Assembly (NCBI GenBank): GCA_028278425.1 | Contig: JANQEJ010000249.1 | Location: 1-46,743, forward strand | Reading direction: 5' to 3' | DNA: 46,743 nt | Source of the DNA: Planctomycetota bacterium | GTDB lineage: Bacteria > Planctomycetota > UBA1135 > GCA-002686595 | Part shown: piece after piece, positions 1-7,907 of the stretch | Layout of the letters: each line of letters starts with the position of its first letter | Position numbering within the stretch: position 1 is the first letter of the stretch | Position numbers and translations under genes: made by a program | Notes under the pieces: model-generated | What the model was told of the DNA's origin: nothing | Database searches by the model: none | What the model saw: only the letters and a program-made list of their open reading frames with translations

Positions 1-85
1 GTCTCGGTTCTTGTGTGATGAGCGACCCTCGCTCAATCGGGGACGAAGCTCGGTGCGAGTGCGGTGAGCGTGCGGCGCTCGGCAG

Positions 86-3010
86 GTGCGCCTCTGGAGC
101 CGCGCGCTCGACGACGCGGAGATCGCGGCGCGTCTCCACCGCCGCGCCACCGGCGCGGAACCCGGGCTGTTCGGCTGCTGGCCGTTGAGCGAGGGAAAGG
201 GCGCGGAAGCGAAGAACATCGTGGCCATGCGGCCGGTCGGGCTCGCGGGGGTCCCGGCGGCAGCCGCCCCGACGGGACCCGGAGTCCGCAGCGTCCTCGA
301 GTTGAGCGGCCGGAGAAGTCAGGTCGAGGCGCCGTGCAAGGTGCCCCTGACCGACTGCACCATCGAGATGCGCGTTCGCGGCAACCCACCGGAAGGCGGG
401 CTCTTCACCGCCATCGCGACCCGGGGCGGACACGACCGCTCCATCTACCTGTCGGGCGGGAACCTGCACGCGCGCCTCTGGACGCGGAGCAAGGGCGACG
501 AGGTGATCTCGGCCCCCGCCACGCTGTTGGGCGGCTCCGCCTGGCACCACGTCGCGTGGACCTTCGGCGCGGCGCGCGGCGGACAGCAGCTCTTCGTCGA
601 CGGCGTGCTCCGCGCCCAGGGGAAGCTCACGGCTTCCGAGTTCGACTGGCAGGACCGCGTTCGCATCGGCGCGGTCCACGAGGTGAGAGCTCCCTTCAAG
701 GGCGCCGTCGCGGACGTGCGGATCTGGAACCGGGTCGCGTCGGAGCAGGACGTCAAGTCCTGGATCGCGCAGGAGCTGCGCGGCGCCGCCCCCGACCTCG
801 TGGTCTGGTGGCCGCTCGACTCGATGTCCGGGACGCGCGCGGCCGACTCCGGTCGAACGGGCTCGCTCCACGGCACGGTGACCGAAGGCAAGTGGGTCCG
901 GGACGAGGAGTATCCGCTGCAGTCCGCCGGAGTCGCCGCGGAGGGGAAGCTGGCTCGCTTCGCCGACAAACGGAGCCGCGCCTCGGTCCCGCACTCGGTG
1001 GTCTTCTCGCCGACGCGCGAGGACGACTTCACCCTGGAGGCGTGGATCGCGGTCAACCCGCGGCTCAAGCCTCCGGAGAAGGGTCGCATCGGGCTCATCA
1101 CCAAGCGCGCCGAGACCGGCGCGTATCCCCTCAGCGTCGAGCTCGCCCCCCGGACCGGCCGTGTCGTCTGCCTGCGGTCGGACGGGTCCAACCGGTCGCG
1201 TCTGGAAGGCCGGCGCTCGATCGCCGACGGCGCCCTCCACCACGTCGCCTTCGTGAAGTCCGGAGCGAACCTCCTGCTCTACGTCGACGGCGAAGAGGAC
1301 GCCCGGACCGCGGACGAGGTCACCGGCCGCGTGCAGAACGTGGCCGACCTGATCATCGGCGCGCTGCCCAAAGGAGAGGGCGCGTTCACGGGTCACGTGT
1401 CCGAGGTCCGGCTGTGGGCCGGCCCGCGATCGGCGGACGCCATCCGTGCGGATCACGCGCGCCGCTTGAGCGGCGAGGAGGCCGGCCTGATCGCCTATTG
1501 GCCGTTGGACGACCGCGCGAAGCCGCTCGGTCGCGACGGCCTGGTTCGCAAGCCCGCGGAGATCCGGGGTCCGGAGTGGGTCAAGCAATCCGACCTCCCG
1601 CTTCTTCCGGCCGAGCTGAAGGAAGCTCCTTCGGTCCCCGCGGTCGCGTTCCGCGGAGGCGGCCACCACGTCGCCATCGGCGGCGCGCGCAAGCTCGGTT
1701 TCCCGAAGGGATTCGCCGTCGAAGCCTGGGTCCAGGCCGAGCGGCACGGCCAGATCTGGAAGGCCCCCATCGTTTCGGCGCACGGCCCGGCCACGGGTTG
1801 GGAGCTCCGCTGCTCGGGCGACGCCGCGAGCATGATGGTGACGGTGAACCGGCACCACCACGAGGCTCAGACCGGCGGCCTCGAGCCCGGCCGCTGGGTG
1901 CACCTCGCCGGGGTGTACGACGGCTCCACGGTGCAGCTCTACGTCAACGGCGTGCTCGAGGCCTCCGAGGCCATCGCCGGCACGCTTACGGTCTATCCGG
2001 GCCCGCTCCTCTTCGGGCAGAACTCCTACTGGAAGGCGCGCAGCTTCGCCGGCGTCGTCGCGGACGTTCGGCTGTGGGAGCGGCCGCGCAGCGGCACCGA
2101 GATTCACCGCGACGTGTACCGGCGCCTTCCTGAGGACGCCCGCGACGGTCTGCTCGCGTACTGGCGGCTCGACGAGGGCCAGGGCCGCGTCGCCGGCGAT
2201 TCCCACGGGCGCTTGCCCGGCAACCTCGCGGGAGCGGAGTGGGTCCAGGCGGACCTGCCGCCGCGGTTGCCCGCCATCGCGCGGGAGGTCGTCACCGAGG
2301 TCGCGGATGAGCCTTCTCCCGAGCCCGTGCTCGCCTCCGCCGCGGAGCTCCAGAAGCGCGTCGTCGAGCTGGAGGCCCAGGTCGCGACCGCGAAGCGTGG
2401 CATGGCGATGTACGCCGCGCGGCTGGCGAGGCTTTCCGCTCTGGAGAAGTCGCACACGGCCCTGGAGAAGGCGCTCGCGGAGGAGCGGGCCCGCACCGCC
2501 GACCTGGACGAGATGGTCACGAGCCAGCGCGAGAAGTCCGGCGCCGTCACCCTCGCCAACTTCATCCGCAACACCAACCGCGAGATCGAGGACGCCCGCA
2601 AGGAGCTCGCCGCCCGCGGCGGTGCCTATCGCCTGGGTCCGGTGAACATGGAGCTCCAATGGGTGCCCGCACCCGGCGGGCAGGGCGTGATCTTCCCCAG
2701 CATGAAGGAGATCGGAACGCTGGGAGAGGGGAAGCTCAGCAAGATCGACATCAACTTCGAAACCGAGCGTCCCCCCGAGGCCGAGCCCCCCGAGGACGTC
2801 CAGGTCCCGGCCGTGGTCGGCAAGACCGAGACCCTCGCCCGCCGCAAGCTGGCCGAGGCCGGCTTCCTCGTGACGACGGACCTCCAAGCCGTCGACTCCG
2901 AGGCGGCCGGCATCGACATGGAGGGACGCGTGGTGACCCAGTTGCCGCCTCCGGGCGTCGCGGCTCCGCCCAACAGCACCGTCCGCATCTTCATCGGGAG
3001 AACGAGCTAG
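86..3010 (+). CDS. LamG-repeat / coiled-coil / PASTA protein, N-terminus apparently truncated
   Basis: A 974-residue reading frame. Three jelly-roll LamG (concanavalin A-like) units lie at about residues 68-219, 286-449 and 520-669. Each ends in a DVRLW- or DVRIW-type strand and is followed by a W-P-L or W-R-L turn. Residues 748-842 are heptad-rich and probably coiled coil. A conserved-looking segment containing NMELQWVPAPGG follows, then a PASTA domain at 905-974 starting VQVPAVVGKT. LamG units usually bind glycans or mediate adhesion, and PASTA units bind muropeptides or act as spacers, so a surface or assembly role is inferred. The start is doubtful: the GTG at 86 begins directly with RLWSRALDDAEI, the last strand of a LamG unit, with an in-frame stop at 65-67 and no LamG sequence in any frame upstream. 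No signal peptide is left. The next gene starts 21 nt downstream. Confidence 0.8.
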   Translation: MRLWSRALDDAEIAARLHRRATGAEPGLFGCWPLSEGKGAEAKNIVAMRPVGLAGVPAAAAPTGPGVRSVLELSGRRSQVEAPCKVPLTDCTIEMRVRGNPPEGGLFTAIATRGGHDRSIYLSGGNLHARLWTRSKGDEVISAPATLLGGSAWHHVAWTFGAARGGQQLFVDGVLRAQGKLTASEFDWQDRVRIGAVHEVRAPFKGAVADVRIWNRVASEQDVKSWIAQELRGAAPDLVVWWPLDSMSGTRAADSGRTGSLHGTVTEGKWVRDEEYPLQSAGVAAEGKLARFADKRSRASVPHSVVFSPTREDDFTLEAWIAVNPRLKPPEKGRIGLITKRAETGAYPLSVELAPRTGRVVCLRSDGSNRSRLEGRRSIADGALHHVAFVKSGANLLLYVDGEEDARTADEVTGRVQNVADLIIGALPKGEGAFTGHVSEVRLWAGPRSADAIRADHARRLSGEEAGLIAYWPLDDRAKPLGRDGLVRKPAEIRGPEWVKQSDLPLLPAELKEAPSVPAVAFRGGGHHVAIGGARKLGFPKGFAVEAWVQAERHGQIWKAPIVSAHGPATGWELRCSGDAASMMVTVNRHHHEAQTGGLEPGRWVHLAGVYDGSTVQLYVNGVLEASEAIAGTLTVYPGPLLFGQNSYWKARSFAGVVADVRLWERPRSGTEIHRDVYRRLPEDARDGLLAYWRLDEGQGRVAGDSHGRLPGNLAGAEWVQADLPPRLPAIAREVVTEVADEPSPEPVLASAAELQKRVVELEAQVATAKRGMAMYAARLARLSALEKSHTALEKALAEERARTADLDEMVTSQREKSGAVTLANFIRNTNREIEDARKELAARGGAYRLGPVNMELQWVPAPGGQGVIFPSMKEIGTLGEGKLSKIDINFETERPPEAEPPEDVQVPAVVGKTETLARRKLAEAGFLVTTDLQAVDSEAAGIDMEGRVVTQLPPPGVAAPPNSTVRIFIGRTS

Positions 3011-3031
3011 ACCACACCAAGGAACGAGACC

Positions 3032-3667
3032 ATGCCCCTTCCCACCAACTCCGCCGGCGACGTCGCCGAGACCCTGTCCGCTCCCCTCGGCGCCATGATG
3101 GGCGCCGTGGGACGCGGCGTCGCCGAGGCCCAGGGCGCCATGGACGCGGGCACGCTCGCCCGCTTCAAGGCCATGTTCCGCGCCGACGACGAGGTGCAGA
3201 ACGAGATGCGCCGGCTGGGCTACACGCCGACCTGGTATCGCATCCCCGAGGTCGAGGCGGAGATCACGGTCTCCCTGTCGATCAGCGGCGACTCGCGCAG
3301 CGCCTCCGCCCCCCCGGCGACCGGCGAAGACGCCGCGATCGGCGGTCCCCACCGCATCAAGCTCTACGCGGCTCCCATCGACGCGAGCTACACGAACAAG
3401 TACGACTTCAACTTCAGCGCGGCCAGCCGCGTGAAGATGAAGATCGTCGCCGTGCCCCCCTCGCCGGAAGTCGCGAGCGCCAAGGTCGTCCCCGGGCTGG
3501 GCAACAAGACCTACGAGGAGGCGCAGGCGTTGCTCGACGAGCTGCAGATCCCCTACCGCCTCAAGGACCCGAGGCTCGTCCCGGCGCCGGACGCCAAGGT
3601 CCGGTCCTTCTCGCCGCGCGTGGGCACCGTCCTGATCGCAGGCCAGGCGGTCATCCTGAACGTCTAG
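3032..3667 (+). CDS. DUF2589-like module protein with C-terminal PASTA-like domain
   Basis: A 211-residue protein starting at an ATG preceded by AAGGAACGAGA. It is one of five related proteins here. The family has three blocks: an N-terminal amphipathic helix (here residues 15-40, ending GRGVAEAQGAMDAG), a middle block (LGYTPTWYRIPEVEAEITVS, 62-81) and a C-terminal strand block (KYDFNFSAASRVKMKIVAVP, 123-142). Residues 150-211 form a PASTA-like tail (VVPGLGNKTYEEAQALLDEL). The layout of helix, then a P-hydrophobic strand, then a strand running into a Pro-rich turn resembles DUF2589 as I know it; that assignment is by eye. No signal peptide is seen, so it is probably cytosolic or exported by a dedicated route. 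It sits 21 nt after the LamG/PASTA gene, which also ends in PASTA, so the two may dock to the same partner. Confidence 0.75.
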   Translation: MPLPTNSAGDVAETLSAPLGAMMGAVGRGVAEAQGAMDAGTLARFKAMFRADDEVQNEMRRLGYTPTWYRIPEVEAEITVSLSISGDSRSASAPPATGEDAAIGGPHRIKLYAAPIDASYTNKYDFNFSAASRVKMKIVAVPPSPEVASAKVVPGLGNKTYEEAQALLDELQIPYRLKDPRLVPAPDAKVRSFSPRVGTVLIAGQAVILNV

Positions 3668-3676
3668 GAGCGGACC

Positions 3677-4489
3677 ATGGCGAACAACGACATCCAGGCC
3701 GTCAAGGATCTGGTTGACCTGCCCATCGGCGACATGCTGCGCGCCATCGCCGTGGGGATCGCCGACGCCCAGTTCCAGCTCGACAAGTCCAGCATGACCG
3801 TGACCGAGCTGATGAGCGGCACCCGCATGCTGCGCGACCTCGACACCGGCAAGCTCATCGACGGCGACGGGAACGAGACGACGACGCCGGTCATGCTCGA
3901 TTCGCGGATCTTCTTCGGCTACCACCTCGAGAACGGGCGGCGCGTTCCCGACAAGCTCAGCATGATGGAGCTCGGCTTCACGCCGACCTTCTATCAGTTC
4001 GTCGACACCGTCATCGAGGTGAAGGTCGCGGTTCGCATGACGCGGAGCGAGCCCACCGACGCGTCCAACGGTGAGCCCGACTACCACGTCAACACCACGC
4101 CCGTCGACGCCGGCTATTGCGGGAGCTACGGGTTCAACGCCGAGTTCGCCAGCTCCGTCAAGACGAAGCTCGTCGCCGTCCCGCCCCCCGCTTCGCTCGA
4201 GGAGCGCGTCGCGCGCCTGGCCCGGCAGGAATCGGAGTCCCCCGAGCCCGCCGCGCCGGGCGCGGACGCGACGCCGCTCGAAACGCCCGAGACCCGAACC
4301 ATCGAGGCCCCCGCCGAGGAGCCCGGAGCCGCCGGCAAGACCGCGTCGCGGAAGAAGGCCAAGAAGACCACCAAGTCCAAGAAGAAGGCGACCAAAGCCA
4401 GGAAGGCGTCGAAGGCCAAGCGAACGACCACCGCCAAGAAGACCAAGACCGCGAAGCGGTCCAGGGCGAAGAAAGGGAAGAAGCGATGA
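3677..4489 (+). CDS. DUF2589-like module protein with lysine-rich tail
   Basis: A 270-residue protein with an AGGAG site just before the ATG. Block 1 (DLPIGDMLRAIAVGIADAQF, residues 14-33) is followed by LMSG at 45-48. Block 2 (MELGFTPTFYQFVDTVIEVK, 97-116) and block 3 (YGFNAEFASSVKTKLVAVPP, 151-170) match the neighbours closely. An acidic linker rich in Pro and Glu (about 176-216) leads to a striking 50-residue tail (221-270) made almost entirely of Lys, Ala, Thr, Arg and Ser, like bacterial histone-H1-like or AlgP-type tails. Such tails bind nucleic acid or other polyanions; here they might also hold an acidic partner. The last codon overlaps the next start (ATGA, 4 nt), so the two genes are translationally coupled. 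Confidence 0.75.
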   Translation: MANNDIQAVKDLVDLPIGDMLRAIAVGIADAQFQLDKSSMTVTELMSGTRMLRDLDTGKLIDGDGNETTTPVMLDSRIFFGYHLENGRRVPDKLSMMELGFTPTFYQFVDTVIEVKVAVRMTRSEPTDASNGEPDYHVNTTPVDAGYCGSYGFNAEFASSVKTKLVAVPPPASLEERVARLARQESESPEPAAPGADATPLETPETRTIEAPAEEPGAAGKTASRKKAKKTTKSKKKATKARKASKAKRTTTAKKTKTAKRSRAKKGKKR

Positions 4490-5055
4490 GCGACGACGAC
4501 GAAACCACGGAGAGCGGCGGAAGCGGCCGGAGCGGGAGCGCCGCCTTCGGCATGAGCGTGAACGCCGAGATGTCGCGCAAGTACGGCTTCGAGGCATCCG
4601 CCGCCACGCACGTCACGGCCAAGATCGTCGCGATGCCGCCGCCGACGGCGCTGCTCCAGATGCTCGACGTGTCCTCCGCGCAGATCCGCGAGCTGTCCGA
4701 GCGCTCCCAGGGGATGGGGGTCTCCCCGCCCCCGGAGGTCACCGAGGAGGAGCAGCAATGGCTCGAGTTCGGCGACCGCTGGATCAGCGCGGTGGAGCCG
4801 GTCATCGGAGCGGTCCAGGCCCTCCGCCAGGCGTACCTCGACGAGGGAGACGACCGCTCGACCGAGATCGCCGGAATGCTCGAGACGCTGGTCGGCCTCC
4901 TCGAGGTGGCGCCCGACACGACCGACGGCGTCGAGACCATGCGGACCCTCCTAGAGAGCGACGAGGTCGTCGCGGCTGCCGAAGAGGAGAACTCCTTCGG
5001 CCTCGAGGTCACGGTCAAGGCCCCCCTGATGGCGGCGCTGGACACGGCGCCCTGA
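4486..5055 (+). CDS. Module-family protein (block 3 only) with helical partner domain
   Basis: A 189-residue protein starting at the ATG that overlaps the previous stop; longer upstream versions of this frame run inside the preceding gene. The first 20 residues are acidic and Gly/Ser-rich. Residues 32-53 hold block 3 of the family (KYGFEASAATHVTAKIVAMP) without blocks 1 and 2. Residues 97-189 form an acidic, mainly helical domain that aligns along its whole length with residues 66-162 of the next gene product: both have RW near the start, EIA, L-P/A-P-D-T, a VAA motif and a terminal V-x-VK-x-PL. This shared domain is visible from the sequence and I do not recognise it as a named family. Function unknown; acidic character suits contact with the basic neighbours. 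Confidence 0.7.
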   Translation: MSDDDETTESGGSGRSGSAAFGMSVNAEMSRKYGFEASAATHVTAKIVAMPPPTALLQMLDVSSAQIRELSERSQGMGVSPPPEVTEEEQQWLEFGDRWISAVEPVIGAVQALRQAYLDEGDDRSTEIAGMLETLVGLLEVAPDTTDGVETMRTLLESDEVVAAAEEENSFGLEVTVKAPLMAALDTAP

Positions 5056-5114
5056 CCGCACTCCGATGAACCCGCCCAAGGCAACGCGCCGCTCGCGGCT
5101 CAGGAGGATCGACG

Positions 5115-5603
5115 GTGCCCTTCCCCGAGAGTGACGAGATCGAAAAGTGGAAGGCGGACCGGAAGGCCGACAAGTCCCGCCTGGCCACGCGGGAGTCCTC
5201 CGCCTTCCGCACCCGCGCGACGCGGTCCCGGTCGCGCCTCAAGGCCAGGACCCGCGCAAAGGCTCCCACGCAGACACGGAAGAAGACCTCCAAGGCGGAC
5301 GCCGTCATGGCCCGCTGGGACAAGGCCGCGGACGGCGTGATCCAGGAGATCGAAGCGATGCGGACGAACGTCCTGGCGTCCGAGTCCTCGCTGAAGTCCG
5401 AGATCGCGGAGTGGCTGCTGGACCTGTGCGACGTCCTCGACCTGACGCCGGACACCCAGACCGACGCCGCGCACATGGAGACGTACCTGAAGACCAGCAA
5501 GCTGGTCGCGGCCGTCGAGGCGTCCGAGGCCTACGGCGACCCGGTTGAGGTGAAAAAGCCCCTCCAGCCGGTCCTGACCCAGATGAAGAAAGACCTGCCG
5601 TGA
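5115..5603 (+). CDS. Small protein with Arg/Lys-rich N-terminus and helical partner domain
   Basis: A 162-residue protein. The GTG start is chosen because CAGGAGG lies 7 to 8 nt upstream. Residues 11-60 are dense in Arg, Lys, Ser and Thr with no predicted fold. Residues 66-162 repeat the helical domain of the preceding gene (ARWDKAADGVIQEIEAMR at the start, VEVKKPLQPVL near the end). The gene overlaps the next start by 4 nt (GTGA), so it is coupled to the permuted-OTU gene. In position and size it could be a chaperone, adaptor or immunity partner for the large protein downstream; that is inference from context only. Confidence 0.7.
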   Translation: MPFPESDEIEKWKADRKADKSRLATRESSAFRTRATRSRSRLKARTRAKAPTQTRKKTSKADAVMARWDKAADGVIQEIEAMRTNVLASESSLKSEIAEWLLDLCDVLDLTPDTQTDAAHMETYLKTSKLVAAVEASEAYGDPVEVKKPLQPVLTQMKKDLP

Positions 5604-7198
5604 CCGGAGGAAAGAGCAGCGGGGACGCTCTCGACAAGTTCGCGAAGAGCAAGAGCGCCAACACCAAGGAGAGAAAGCAGATCAAAGCGGCGCGTTCGCT
5701 GCTCCGCGTCCGCCGGGGCGCTCGCCTGACCGACAAGGCGCAGGAGTACGTCGACCACATCACGACCGATGGCGTCTGGGGCGGCTTCCCCGAGGCCAAT
5801 GCGATCGCCCAGTACTACGGCTTCGAATCGCACATCTTCGACATCCACAACGGCAACCTCCGTCTCTTGACCGCCGTCGGCGCCGGCGGCGAGGCGAGGA
5901 ACCACAGCCTGCTCTGGCACCAGAACCACTACCAGGTCATCACCGGCGACGCGAACCGAAACAACCAGGCCTACGCCGACGCCATGCGCGCCCACAATCC
6001 GGTGGGCGACGGAAACTGCATGTTCGAGGCGATCTTCTACGTCCTTCGGGACGGCGAAAACAACGTCGCGCGGTTGCTGGGCGAGTCCCACTACCGCGAA
6101 GCCAACGTCGGCAACATGCGCGGCATCGCGGCCAGCCACATGGACCCCGTGCTCCTCGACGTGCTCGGCAACGAGCTGGACGAGGAACCGGGCAGCAAGA
6201 GCTACGAGTTCGACCTCGCCCAGGACGTCCTCAACGTGGAGACCGCGGCCTTGCTCCTGCCCTTCTACAAGTTGTACCCACCCCGGGACTATTTCCGGGT
6301 GACCAAGGGGACCAAGAAGAAGGAGCCCTGGCTGATCAAACGCGGGTTCCTGAACGACAAGGGCGTCAAGCTGTCGAAGGCGATAAGCGACGCGAAGACG
6401 GCAAAGGACAAGCAGCCGGAACTGCTCAAGTACCTGACGGCCGACCTCAATTACGCGGAGGATCCGCTCGAGGCCTGGCTCGCGTCGTACCACTGGAAGG
6501 ACAAGCTCGTCGCGAGAATCAAGGAGGATGACTACAAGGGGATGAAATTCGCCGACGTTCAGACCGACAAGAAAGAAGCAACCTATTGGGACGGCTACTC
6601 GGGCGGCGCGGGATCGAGGAGCCTGGCGGAGGTCTTCAGCAAGACTGGACCGCAGTTGCTGCGGGAGCTGGCGAAGAAGGAAAAGCTCCCGAGGATGAGA
6701 CTCTACAAGGGCTGGGAAGTCGACAAAGCGCGCAAGGTCACCGCCTGGTTCAACAGCAAGAAGAAGAAGGAGGCGGAGGACCTCGTCAAGGGAAGCGGGA
6801 AGATGCCGGAGAACTTCCGAGACAAGCTCATCCCCCTATCGGGCCACATCGGAGGCAAGGAGCAGGCCGAAAAGTACGCAGCCTCGGGGACGATGCTGGA
6901 GTTCATCCTCAAACCGGGCGCGCACGAGCTGATGTTCGATCCGAAGTACATGGCGATCGCCAGGACCGGAAAGGGCGCGAGCCGAAGCCTCGCGGAGTTC
7001 TATAGGAGCCACAAGAGAATCTTCCCGAAGGGTTCGGATAACGAAGGAAACCTCGGCGGCTACATCGGCATGAAATCGGAGCAGGCCGGGCCTTTCAGCC
7101 TGGCGATCGGCGACACCGACCCGACGGCACTGCTCTTTCAGCTCCTGCTCGAGAGCGTCGAAGAGATTGATCCGATGGGGTTGTCGTCGAAGAAGTAG
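5600..7198 (+). CDS. Putative effector: circularly permuted OTU-like cysteine protease plus possible ART-like domain
   Basis: A 532-residue protein with a GTG start overlapping the upstream stop. Residues 57-116 look like the C-terminal half of an OTU domain: GVWGGFPEANAIAQYYGF, a strand, then LLWHQNHYQVI with the probable catalytic His110. The nucleophile motif GDGNCMFEAIFYVL (Cys140) comes after it, whereas canonical OTU proteins have DGNC first and the HY motif last. The order is therefore circularly permuted, as described for at least one bacterial OTU (EschOTU), as I recall. Residues 330-532 contain MRLYKGWE and LSGHIGGKEQAEKYA followed by TMLEFILKPGAHELMF, which recalls the R and S strands of ADP-ribosyltransferases; this is tentative. 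OTU enzymes cleave ubiquitin-like chains, which suggests a eukaryotic target. Base composition is visibly less GC-rich and more Lys-rich than neighbours. No signal peptide. Confidence 0.65.
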   Translation: MTGGKSSGDALDKFAKSKSANTKERKQIKAARSLLRVRRGARLTDKAQEYVDHITTDGVWGGFPEANAIAQYYGFESHIFDIHNGNLRLLTAVGAGGEARNHSLLWHQNHYQVITGDANRNNQAYADAMRAHNPVGDGNCMFEAIFYVLRDGENNVARLLGESHYREANVGNMRGIAASHMDPVLLDVLGNELDEEPGSKSYEFDLAQDVLNVETAALLLPFYKLYPPRDYFRVTKGTKKKEPWLIKRGFLNDKGVKLSKAISDAKTAKDKQPELLKYLTADLNYAEDPLEAWLASYHWKDKLVARIKEDDYKGMKFADVQTDKKEATYWDGYSGGAGSRSLAEVFSKTGPQLLRELAKKEKLPRMRLYKGWEVDKARKVTAWFNSKKKKEAEDLVKGSGKMPENFRDKLIPLSGHIGGKEQAEKYAASGTMLEFILKPGAHELMFDPKYMAIARTGKGASRSLAEFYRSHKRIFPKGSDNEGNLGGYIGMKSEQAGPFSLAIGDTDPTALLFQLLLESVEEIDPMGLSSKK

Positions 7199-7246
7199 CT
7201 CCACCGCCGGTCGCGAACAGGCGCCGCCGGCGACGGCCCGCAACGC

Positions 7247-7903
7247 TCAAGCGGACGTCGCTCCGCGCGCCCGCTCCGCCGCCGCGGTCAGGATCTCCAG
7301 GAGCGACGCCGGCGGCGGCACCGGCACCAGCTTGGTGCGCACGTAGCTGGAGCCCTCGACGCTGTACTGGAAGTGCGCCGAGAAGCGGCTGCTGACGCTG
7401 GTGACGTGCGTCGTCGTCTTGCGGCGGAAGAAGCCGGTGGTCTTCTTCCGCGTCGTGGTGTGCCGCTCGTGACGTTCGATCTCGGTCTCCGCGCTCATGC
7501 TGACGGACATCTTGATCTCGAGGATGGTCTCGACGAACTGATAGAAGGTCGGCGTGAAGCCGAGCTCGAGCAGCGAGAACTCCGCCGGGACGGTGTCGTT
7601 CACGTCCGGGTCGTCCGGGTCGCGGTAGTTGCGTCCAAACGCCAACCGGGGCGCCTGGACGACGCGATCGCGACTGCGGTCCTCCGGGTGGAGCGGCGAC
7701 GGCTGGCGGACCTCGTTGCCGCTCATCAACTGCGCGATCTCGACGGACTTCAGGTCGAGCTCGAGCTGCGCTTCCGCGATGCCGCGCCCCAAAGACTCGA
7801 TCATCCCGCCGATGTTCGTCTCCTCGAGATCGCGCGCCACGCGGCGCCCGCCGCCCCGCAGGCTCCTGGCGGCCAGGTTTCCGGCTGCGTCTGCGTTCGA
7901 CAC
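7247..7903 (-). CDS. DUF2589-like module protein
   Basis: A 218-residue family member, convergent with the permuted-OTU gene. Block 1 reads IGGMIESLGRGIAEAQLELD and ends in LMSG; block 2 reads LLELGFTPTFYQFVETILEI; block 3 reads FQYSVEGSSYVRTKLVPVPP near the C-terminus. Between blocks 2 and 3 there is a Thr/Lys/Arg/His-rich insert not seen in the shorter sister gene. The GTG start at 7903 lies 4 nt after the stop of the upstream gene on this strand, with no good ribosome site of its own, so it is probably translated by coupling. The N-terminal 25 residues are Arg-rich and could be over-called. Function unknown. Confidence 0.72.
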   Translation of the reverse strand: MSNADAAGNLAARSLRGGGRRVARDLEETNIGGMIESLGRGIAEAQLELDLKSVEIAQLMSGNEVRQPSPLHPEDRSRDRVVQAPRLAFGRNYRDPDDPDVNDTVPAEFSLLELGFTPTFYQFVETILEIKMSVSMSAETEIERHERHTTTRKKTTGFFRRKTTTHVTSVSSRFSAHFQYSVEGSSYVRTKLVPVPPPASLLEILTAAAERARGATSA

Positions 7904-7907
7904 GGCT

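Noticed and set aside
64-2133. A long plus-strand frame overlapping the LamG/PASTA gene
   Set aside because: It is Arg/Pro/Gly-rich with no domain; it is the shifted shadow of the LamG frame in GC-rich DNA.
4117-4485. Longer start for the gene at 4486
   Set aside because: The added part runs inside the previous coding sequence and has no sensible protein character; the ATGA overlap at 4486 is typical here.
86-7198. Phage or contractile-tail gene cluster
   Set aside because: No sheath, tube, baseplate, tape-measure or tail ATPase is recognisable, so a phage origin is not supported.
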